The translations under genes were made by a program, and so were the position numbers. This document shows, one piece after another, positions 35,313-45,700 of a stretch of 64,000 nucleotides of DNA. This DNA comes from Plasmodium coatneyi. Lineage: Eukaryota; Apicomplexa; Aconoidasida; Haemosporida; Plasmodiidae. The notes beneath the pieces were generated by a model that did not search any database, was not told the DNA's origin, and saw only the letters and a list, made by a program, of their open reading frames with translations. Each line of letters opens with the position of its first letter. Position 1 is the stretch's first letter. Location: positions 434,001 through 498,000 of the forward strand of contig NC_033564.1 of NCBI RefSeq assembly GCF_001680005.1, read 5' to 3'.

Positions 35313-36758
35313 ATGTGCCACTATGAAACACACGCAATTGAAACGGAAAGAGGTTTAATAAATGTGTACCTTGAAAAGCAAAGCAAATTGTATTGCTTGC
35401 TTCACACTGCGAACAATATTTTACAGGCACATGTATATTCCCCTGACGATTTTAAAGACGCCGAAATTATACTGGATAATGCCGCTTTGGGGTTGGACAC
35501 GTTCAGCAGTGACCCGGTAGATGCTTCAGGGGGGACATCACTGATCAGAATAGCAAAAATTGGTACACGCCCGACGGAGATGGCAACAGTGGAAGTAGGC
35601 AGGTCACCGATGTCAGATCGAAGGAAGCGTTAAAATGCAATAACGTCCTCACGTATATTAAAAGAGGCTTCCACTACTTTGGAAATTTCAACATCAACAT
35701 TTTGTACTTCTTCATGAACAAGCACAACATTGATCTCCACTGGGTTGACAACAAGGAAATATTTCGCAAAATAAATAACAGCGAAGGCAGCGCCTGTGCT
35801 ACACTCTTCGATAATGACCAGTTAAATGACAAAAAGTTAATCGCCTTCGTGGTGAACATCGTTCGGGTCAACCTTTTCGATTTCTACCACCACCGGCATT
35901 TTTACACCATAAGGAAAATTTCAGGTGTTCCTTTGTTTCAGAGCTGAAAGAGCGAAGTGTATTGCGTGGCACGTTGTGTGTGAATGCGAACTTTTGGCAG
36001 AGTTACATTTACGGTGCTCCCTCCGTTTTTCCCCACTATAGGGATGTGGTTCCAGCTGGATTCCTCGCTCAGTAAACCCGTTTTGTTACCCACAAGTGAA
36101 GACGTACGCAATATAAGGGAGCGAACTGGCATGCCGAAAAATGCCCCCACCCATCGCAATTACATATGCGCGTGGTATTTACAGTGGAAATGCTTGCGAG
36201 CTTAATGATTCGTAGACCCATACGTAGCTCTGCACTGTGACAAGCTTTCATAGCGTTCCCTCCTTTTTACAATTAAATTTATGCACACGCGGGGATCACA
36301 ACAACCGTGTTTATGCTTACAAATGGGGAAACCATTTAGGGAAGCTGGGCTATGCATAAGATCCCTTTTGTCTTATTTTATTCAAAATTGAAGTGACTTT
36401 ATTTGTTAGCTACTCATCTTTGCATACGATTATATGTTACTGCTTACGCCCCTTTATATTTGCACAACTTTGTTTGTGTCCCTTGGCGCTTTTCTTCAAG
36501 TCGCCGTTTGTGCAGCGTTACACTATCACGCTCTTTTCCAGCAACTAGAAAAATAACGTTTGTCAATCCCCGTGTATATGAAACTATCGACCCATACCTG
36601 TACACATGTACTCACATTTGCTCCTTTCTACTCCCCCCCAATATTTTTCCTTTCAGTTAAACAATCACTTAATGAACATAGTAAAGGATAACAAATTTCA
36701 CAAGTCCGATAATTACATCATACAAGTTTTTAAGAGGGAGAATAATCATCACAAATAA
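35313..36758 (+). CDS. Josephin-domain (ataxin-3-like) deubiquitinase, frame interrupted
   Basis: Cysteine protease of the Josephin family, expected to cleave ubiquitin or ubiquitin-like chains. Exons are 35313..35924, 36042..36103 and 36657..36758. The N-terminal catalytic motif is EKQSKLYCLLHTANN (Gln23, Cys28), followed by SPDDFKD. The later block GNFNINILYFF, the catalytic-His strand HRHFYTIRKISG, the WFQLDSSL strand (Asp at the third catalytic position) and the terminal LNNHLMNIV..IIQVFK are all present. Exon 1, however, changes frame: the first part reads in one frame to the G6 run at 35529-35534 and the rest is open in the next, closing at 35633 as given. A seven-G run would make exon 1 exactly 613 bases, in phase with exon 2. 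I therefore favour a consensus error or indel allele over a pseudogene. From memory, P. falciparum has an ataxin-3-like gene in the matching chromosomal region. Confidence 0.82.
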
Positions 36759-37113
36759 TTTGGCCTTAACATTTTGTGCATGCATAAACAGCTTTTTTTT
36801 TTAAAAAAAAAATGACCAAAAAAAAAAAAAAAAAAATTAATCAAATAATCGCTAGTAACTTCCAAACGAATTTATAATTTCCAAAATTTTTTTGTTTTTT
36901 ATTTTTTTCCTCCTTGTTTAAGTGTTCATTTTAAATTCATCCTTTTTGCCATTTCGTCGGAAGTACATCATTTTTGTTGCGCCAGCAGTACATATTATAA
37001 TACGTAACCGTAAGATAGTAACCATACCTCTTTTCATCCAAACGGAGGAGTAAATAGCAGAAGGAAAACGCCAACGGTAGTCTCATGTTTTGTAAATTGA
37101 AGAAATTCCCAAA
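36759..37113. other. Intergenic gap
   Basis: AT-rich spacer with an 18-base A run near 36819-36836. No gene seen. Confidence 0.5.
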
Positions 37114-37543
37114 ATGAGCGATAAATCCAGAAGAAGTAACTTAAACGATGAGTACTCACTTCGCGTACCGCATCACTTGCATAATAAATTTTCCCTTTAA
37201 AAAAACGCACAAATGGAGTAACATATATAAGCATGTGCCGCTTTAATTTCCCGTCCTCCCCCTCTTCCTTTTAGCCTTTCTTTTTGGAGTCACTGCTGTG
37301 CTAATATTTTGCTCATTCGCTGCAGTGGAGTCTCAAAGATATATGTGGTAAGCACACATTTTATAATCATTTAACCAAAATAGGGAAAAAAGCAGAAAAA
37401 GCCTCGCAATATTTTTTTTTTTTTTTTTTTTTTTTTGCCACCCACTCAGGATATTCGGAAGCATATGTGCATCCATACTGCTAATAATCGACTTGATGTT
37501 TTTTGGCGTCGATAAATTTAACTACGATCCATTTTATTCGTAA
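37114..37543 (+). CDS. Probable small two-pass membrane protein
   Basis: Three short exons, 37114..37135, 37275..37347 and 37450..37543, join in phase to 62 residues. The N-terminus is basic (MSDKSRRT), followed by two hydrophobic segments, FLFGVTAVLIFCSFAAV and IFGSICASILLIIDLMFFGV, separated by ESQRYMW, and a short polar tail ending DKFNYDPFYS. The second intron has a strong GTAAGC donor and a TTTT..CACTCAG acceptor; the first exon is the weakest element and rests on a GTAACT donor. I do not recognise the family. The shape is that of small ER or mitochondrial inner-membrane subunits. Its signal is the conserved-looking hydrophobic pair plus consistent phase across two introns. Confidence 0.5.
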
Positions 37544-39724
37544 TGACTTAAAACGATTGCATGTACATTCGCGTATAATCGATGCTGGAGAAGAAGGGGT
37601 GCTAAAATGAGTCACCTGAGAGTGTACCCATGTGTACGTGACTGAAATGCGTACCAGCCAGTCCTACCATGTCGTCACCCAAAATAGTGATTTAGAAAAA
37701 AGAAAAAAAAATACAATTTGAGAGAGAACGCCCCCTTTGAGTAGCAAAGAAACGCACATGCCTCACATGAGAGAGAGACACCATATGTAGAATGGGGGTG
37801 GGAGATATCTTACACCCTTACCCCCTTATTTGTAAAAAAACACCAAATTGCTATCACTCACACGGTGCGTACGTTACTATTTTCTTTTTTGTAGCAACTG
37901 GGAGAAAAAGCATTTGTGAGACGGACATACACAGCAGGCTGTAGCTAACGTGCAACGAACGGTGGAACCACGCCCGTGTACCCGCGTACCCATGTACCCG
38001 TGTACGCGAAATGGACACCATTTTCAGTAAATTGTAAAAACATGTGGTACACATCTTAGTGCCACCCTATATGATACAGTGCAGCACATTACAGTATAGC
38101 AGATAGTACTCTTATGCTGTGTGCTTTCCCTTTTTTTAAGTTTTATTTTTAATTCATTTCATGTAGCCTTTTTTTTCTTCCCCTCTGCGGAATGCTTTTT
38201 TTTTATGTCGCTCTTTTAACAAAAACCCTTTTTCCTTAATGCTTTGATAATGCTAAAAAGAATGCATGTCGGAATGTCGTGTGGGTGAACACACATAAAG
38301 AGTGAAATGTGGGAAACATGCGAAACGTTCAAATGATCGAAGCGACCTGAAGCGTAGCAAAGAATGTTATTCTGTGAGATTTTGCCACTTATGGCTAGCG
38401 GAAATACGGTTGGATGAAACTTTCCGCAAAGCTGATACGTGCAACTGACACAGTCGCTCAGTTTGAACGTTTTGTGTTTCCTTTTTTTTCCTTGCAAGCC
38501 CCCCAAAGGGTAACCTCTTTAAAGCAAACGTAATTACAAACGTAATTACAAACGTAATTGCAAAGGCAACTGTAAATGTGAGCAAAGACACCCATCGTGG
38601 CGTCATTTATGTCGCGAAGTAGACTGCGCAGAAAGCAGTACTCTCCCGTTTAGTGACTAACCTTGCGTTGTCACTACTTCGCATAATGTCTTACGTAAAA
38701 TGCGTGGGGGAATTTGCAACAAATGATCTGCGTTAATAAAGTGTTGATGCGTAAATCGTTGTGGAGGAGAAGGGCCCGTCATTTTATGTGCCAACTGTTA
38801 CCCATGTACTATTCTCTATCATTGTGTACGTTTTTTTTTTTTTTTTTTTTTTTTCCATGTACGCCTTTTGGCAATAGTTTTTCTTTCCTTCAATTTACGA
38901 GCGCCTCGGCAACCACGTTGGTCACACCGAGTTTCATCCCATTCGTGCGCATCAAGTGAATGTTTAATTTCCTCCCGTTCGCGCTTCACACCATTTTTAA
39001 TTTCCTTGCATTTCCTCTTATTTCCTTGTGTTTCCCTCCATTTTGTGATGTATTCCCCATTTTTAAATAACGTCAAAAAGAAACATTCACCATTTTTTAA
39101 ATTCACCTTCAACAATATATGCGTACCAAAAAAAAAAAAAAAAAAAAAAAAAAATATGCATACATGTATGCATATGTATGTATATATATATGTGCTAAAG
39201 TGATCCATGGTTTTCCCAGCGGGGAATGCAAAAACGCTATGTTGAACAATTTTTTCAATTACTTAAAAGGTCCACGGAGTGTATATTTTCCCGCTTTACC
39301 ACTCCATTGTTAAGTTGTGTGGGCGTTTCGAATCCTGGCAGATTCTGACCGAAAACATAGCCCTGAAAGTAGCCGTACGCCATTAATTCATTATTTTCCC
39401 CGCACAGGTGTATGCCCAGGCGTATTCTACGTGTCATTCGTTTGCATGTTGCCCATTACACCTTTTAAACCCTTGTAATTCATGCGGAACGGCTGCGTGC
39501 ATCCCTATTTTTGCCATTTTAAAAATTTACGAGTGTTAATTACACACACACATCCATACCCCCCCCATGTCTGAGTTGCGCGAAAATTTTAGCAACATTC
39601 ACTTGGTTGTGAAGTTTTGTTCCTCGGCTACACAGTGTAGCCGCTCCAACTATCTAGCTATTCCCCTGCAACAGTGATCCACCCCATGTGCCTGTTTACA
39701 CCTCCCCCCTTATGCGCATAAATA
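37544..39724. other. Long intergenic region upstream of the BUB1-like gene
   Basis: About 2.2 kb. It holds a T run at about 38830-38854, an A run of 26 bases at about 39128-39153 followed by a TATG-rich alternating tract, and a 12-base triple repeat at 38525-38560. The minus-strand frame 38819..39208 is open but bounded by homopolymers; I do not call it. Probably the promoter and 5' leader of the large kinase gene. Confidence 0.45.
38525..38560 (+). repeat. Three tandem copies of a 12-base unit
   Basis: The unit CAAACGTAATTA occurs twice exactly and a third time with a final G. It is flanked by further CAAAG/TGTAAATG partial copies. Function unknown. Confidence 0.9.
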
Positions 39725-42700
39725 ATGTTCAAAAAAGACATCCAAGAATTTTATATAAAGAACCACATTGAAAATATTTACCTTGTAAAAAGACACCATG
39801 AAGATGGCAACGTCGAGGAGAAAAAGAGCAGCGTTCTCTACAAGAACATCGATGAGTTTGTCCGTGTCCTCATACAGATAAGAAAATACGACAAGGAATT
39901 TAAAAAGATATACGTTAAAAAAGATGGATCGGATGTTCCAGCGACGTTACAAGAATACCTAGACTTTTACGTAGGCCAGTTTGGGCACAAATTCCATTCG
40001 TTCATTTTGGAATATAAGAACAGTCTGATCAAGGATGATCCGAAAAATCATTACATCGTTAAGAAGCTTACCAAAAATGACATTGAAAAAGTGGCCAAAA
40101 ATTCATACGCACGGGTAATGTTCATGTATGACAGTGCAAAATATTTACTTTACTACATAAAAAAGTGTATTGAAAAATTTACGGAAATTAATGAGAGTTC
40201 TGTGAAGCTTCTGATGAGCTATTTAAGGGTCTCTGTAAACCCTCTAAATTTGATCGCCCATGTGTACTTAAATGGGTACAGGTACAGGGGGGTACCCTCC
40301 CTCGATGAGGCGAATAAAAAGGACATCCCCAATGGGGTAAGCCAAATTGGACCAAACGAACAGTGGAAGAAAATGTCACCCTTAAAGGGTAACCCCGTGG
40401 TAGACTTCCCCCCAAAGGACCACTTCTTCTGCAACGAACTGTGTCAATTTGTGTGTGCTTACGGGGAGTACATCATAAAGCACACCATAAGTAGCAGCTA
40501 TGCAGAACTGCTCAACACGCATGAAATTATCATGTCAAAATTGAGCATATACGAGTCGGCCAAAAGACATATTAGACGTCATATAATGAAGAAAATATGC
40601 TCCTATGCCCATTTTAAGAAATATAATCCAAGTGCCCAATTTGATCAGGATACCATTTTCAGTGCGTACGAAGAGGACGTAATTAAGTTCCAAAAAATAT
40701 TTAAAAGATTCACGCAAGTTGGTAGTGGCTATAAAAATGTCAGCATGTCTAACAGAGACTGTTCTTACATTTATGAACTTGTGCTGGCAGTATACTTAGT
40801 GAAAAAATGTCTCCTCCATTTGAACGAAAATATCGACGCAGTTCTTCAGGTGGCCCTTTACACTTTGTACAGCTCCTCAAAAGTGATCATCATTTATTTG
40901 TACTTCAACCTTCCCAGGAATATGGCTCATTACTTCCTAAACGTGTATCTTCTCTTTTTTAAAAATAAGAAAAAAAACAGTGAAGGTCAAAGTCAGGCAA
41001 ATAAGACCGCACACATTATGAACAGAATGAGGTGGACCTACAGAAACGTCCTGCAGTATGTTGTCAAGCGGGAGAAGGGATGTAGGGAAGGTGAGGAACC
41101 AACCCAAGAAGGGATTCCACCAGAAGAAGCCCCTTACGAAGTTACTCCTCTTGGAGGCCAAATCAAAATGTCGGAAAAAAAACGGTACAGGAAGATCCTC
41201 AACCTACTGTACTTCCAAATGGACAGTTACGACAAAAAATGGGCCAACCAAGAAAACAAGAAAGAAGTGAAAAAATTTGTCAGACTTCACAAGAATGGGT
41301 CTGTCATACAGCTCAAATATAACTATGAGGTCCATCTAAGAAAAAAGAAAAAATTCAAGAAGAAGACGCTTGCAGAAGAGGACCCCACAAAAACTGTTAA
41401 TGGTAACCAACCCGTTACACATCAAAACGGTACAGTATCGTACCCGAAAAAACGAGCGAACTTTATACACCCTGACAAAATCGAATACATGAAGAGGTAT
41501 GCCCCGCTATACAGAACCAAATGCAGAGGAAAGAACGCTCATCGAAATAGAGCTATACATGTGCAGACAAACACAGTGAATTATTCCATTCACAACCGAG
41601 TCATATACAACTACCGTGATGGGGATACCTACGATGGGAAAGAAAAAAAAAATCATAAGGAAGGAGAAGTGCCCTTCTACAGAAGCAGTAACAGTTCCGA
41701 GAAAAGCGTCATAGGGAAATTATTCAACTGTGTGTTAGGAAATCTACGAAAGGCGAAACAATTATGCCCAAGAATCACTCATAAAATTGATGCCATCGAA
41801 TCATTTGACGATTATGAAGATAGCCATTGCAGCGGTCCCAGTGAAGAGGTTTCCAAGGTAGATGAATCTATCACCTGTCCTGTTAGGACCATTTTGAATG
41901 AACACGAAAAGGGTGGAGAAACTCCGGATTCGTGTTACCTGTCGAGGAATGGCTCTATAGAAAGTGATGCCAAAATGAAGTGTGAAGTTTTGTCCGAAAG
42001 GACACTTGATAAAAATAAATCCGACGTAAATTCCGTCGAAACGGTCAACAGCAAGGAAATGAATTTGGAGGGTGAACAAGTATCGGAGGGAGTAGGTAGC
42101 GAAGATGGAGGGACACCCCATAAGGAAGTAGACCACACGGTTAAGGGGCACGAGAATGATATTGCATACGCCCAGTTGGATGCATCCGTGGGGGATACGC
42201 ATAGCAGTGTAGAAAAATCATCTGAAGAAAGCTCCGACGAACGTAGCCAGAAGCAGAAACCGAATGAAGAGGATCAAAGCGGAGAAATCCCTCCTCCCGA
42301 GGAAATCCAAAAGGAAGTTGAAAAAGTCGAATTTGGCGAAAAGGTTGATGAATCCCCCAGAGACGCGTTCAAAACGGAGGGACACACTGAAAAGGACACA
42401 TTCGATAAGGAGTCTCCCGAAGGGGAAGAACAGAATGATAACTCCCGAGGAATATGCTCACCAAAGAATATAACCCATGTCATTATGCAGCTAAGAGAAA
42501 GAAAGAAACGAATAACCGAGGGGAAATATAAGAAGTTCTTTTCGGACGATTCCGGCACGACGGATGTATCGTCGGATGATTATAAGCCTTACATGACAAG
42601 GAAGGGAAAGCAACAAAGGAAACGGAGGAAGGCCGTGGCGAAGGGTAAGAAGAAGACCAACGGAAAGACGAGTAAAAAGACAAAAGGTAAAGAAAAATCA

Positions 42701-45700
42701 AACAAACGGACGAAGGAGAAGAAAAAGGAGGGGCGATTTAGGAAGAGAGAAACGGAACAGGCACCCAAAACACGGAGTAGTAAAACGAAGAAAAGGAAAA
42801 GGTCTCAACTCACTGACGAGGAAACCGTTAAAAGGAAAAAAGGCAAGTCCAACCATTCATCCAGTTACCATTCGAAGCGAAAAAAACGGTTAAAAGGGAA
42901 GGAAAAAAGCTGCACTGCAGAGAGCGTCACGCGTAATCACTCCAGGGGAAGAAAAACTGCGATTGCCACTAATGGTGAGCAGTTGCCAGGTGAGCATAAA
43001 CACGGGTCAGAGAAAGAGTCACATATGAATAAATCTAAACCACCAACAGCTGACGATACGGCAATTCCCGGAAGTGCGAGGAAACTAATCTTTAACGTGT
43101 CCCTGGATGGCAGCGAAGGGGGAGATGAATGCACACCGTGTAAATATGAATTTGGACGGATAACGAACTGGGGTTCGAATATCACCAAAGGGAAGACACC
43201 CATTTGTGGTGACGATGAGGGCGGCTTCCTCTTAAGTGAGGATAACCCCCAATGGAAGGAAGTGGACGAATCGCTCAGCGTGGCAGGCACACACGGGAAG
43301 AAGCACAAAACGGATGAACCAGCGGATAAACGGTTGGATGAACTACTTAAGGTACACACAGATATGCCCCAATTTGACCTTCCTTTCATGTGCACACGCG
43401 AAGTATACATAAACGAAAGAGTATGCGACGTTGGGAAATACACAGAAGAGAGACTAAAGTTAATTGTAATACACCTGTTCAATTATTATATAATCGGAGG
43501 CGTATTTCTTATCGACCCGTATAATAGTGCACAAAAGGAAAGGTACAAAAACTTCACTAACATACAAGAAAATATCAACGACATAGAACATACGAAGATA
43601 TTTAAGTATAGTAGTCACGAACTTCCTGTTGGAAATATTAGGAGGAATGTAAAGGTATCCTTACTAGGTGGGAGGACTTCCAAAAGGGTAATGATATTTT
43701 TAAACAGACAGGGAAAAGGATTAAATGGTGCCACCTACAAATGTACAATTAATGGCGCATTGTATGCATGCAAAATTCAACAAAGGCTATACTTGGCGAA
43801 GAAGGAAATATTTTTCTCCTACATTTTGAAGACGAGAAAAATGTTGAAGCAGAGGAAGTATTCCGGGCAGCACAAGAGAAGTGTCACCATGGGGGGAAAT
43901 GCAACTGAGGTCAGAAGTGAATGTAGCCGCCAAGAAAGCGCCATAAGCAGCAACGGGGAGGTCTTCTTCGAAGTTTACGCCAAGGGAAATTTGTACATGT
44001 TCCCCGACGAGCTGCACTACAAGGTGCATAAGGGGGAAGGCAACTCGGACAAAGGTACGCGCAAAAGGGAAAGGCTACGATGGGGGGTCAGAAGAAGAGG
44101 CAATAGAGGAGAAAAAAGAGGAGACAAGCATAACACGGAGGGAAGGAGCGACGAACAAAGTGGGGAACAAAGCGAGGAAAAAGGTGAACACAAAGACGAA
44201 CACAAAGACGAACACAAAGGCGAACACAATAGTGAGCACAAAAGTGAAGGGCAAAGCGAAAAGCACAGCTCGGAAAGGGGCACATCCCTTCTCATCATGG
44301 GGACGCAAAAACACGTGACCTCGCTCAATGAACTGATTAATACGTTCATAAAAAAGGGCCACCAAGCCATAAACGAAGAGCTGGTACTGTTCATCGTTTA
44401 CCACTTGATCGTGGCCCTGTTGCAGTTGCACGTGTTGGATGTGCTCCACGGAGACGTCAAAATAGACAATATTTTAGTTTCCAAGGATGAGGATCTTCTC
44501 CAACGGATGGAGAGAAATGGGGAAAACAACCCAGGGGAGATGAAGGGGGAACAGATAAGGAAGAGCAGGCCTAACAGAAGAAAAGGCAATAGCGATAGCA
44601 GCGTTCATGGCGGTAGCAGCCGCAGCAGTAGTGGCAGTCGCACCGTTCGCGGTGGTAGCAGTGGTGGCAATCCTAGCAATCCTAACCATCGTAGCAGTAG
44701 TGGCGTTCGCAGAACCTATAACAGTAGTAACCCCTACCTGTCCGAAAACATGCTGAACGCGAAGTTAGCCAGCAACCCAAACAGCTTTTTGAGAAACAAG
44801 TTCCCACTGAACGTATTCCTAATCGATATAGGCAGAGGAATTGACGTAAAAAATTTTAGAAACTACCTCTTCTATGGAGAAAAAAACTGCGACTGCTATA
44901 ATTTCCTGTCTGATGCTATTTTTACCTACCACATAGATTTTATAGGCATCGCGCAAGTGGCTAGCTGCTTATTATTCTACAAGCACTTTGGGAGCATAAA
45001 ATATAAATACGATGAGAGCATAATGGACCAAAACTACACCACCATAAATAAACTGAATTTGACCTACATGACGCACAACAATAACTTTACCAAGAATAGC
45101 AACACCGCAGTTAGGAGGAGGAAGATGGACAACCCTCCAAAGGGTAAGAGTAAAAGTAGGTGCAAGGAGATCGAAAATTTTATAAAGGTGAAGGAGCGGG
45201 CGTATACGGAGGATGAGGAGAAGCAGATGATCGGGTGTACAGACGAAAGTGCCTGCCAAGAGGGAGAAAAACCTGCCGGGAAAACTTCTCACCTTGCAAG
45301 GAATGATCCGCTCCCCGTGGAACCCCTCCAGCGAAGTCTTAACTGTGAAGGAAGCAAACAACCCGCCAACAGGAGCACCCTGCAAGAGAGCAACCACTTT
45401 ATAGATTACTCAAATAATATCCCCATGGATGAGCGTTATAGAAAAAAGGTCGACGGGTACATAGACCAAATGAGGAAGAATAACGAAAATTACTACATCG
45501 AACGGGAAGAAGAAATCAAAATAAAAAACTTTTCCGTGAGGTTGCTATCCAAGAGGAAGAAGTATATCGACTTTTGGGAAGTTTTTTTTCACCTTCTGTT
45601 AAACTTTTGCAATGTGTACGAATTGAGTTCCATCAATTACAACAGTAGGGAAGTCGGCACGAATTTTGAGAAGGCCAATTTGTTCCACCACAAGGTGATG

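Noticed and set aside
38819..39208. 129-codon charged minus-strand frame
   Set aside because: Bounded and filled by homopolymer runs at both ends; the charge comes from a purine-rich strand rather than recognisable domains.
39300..39360. Possible tRNA T-loop (TTCGAATCC)
   Set aside because: The flanking bases do not pair as a T stem and no D or anticodon arm is found upstream.
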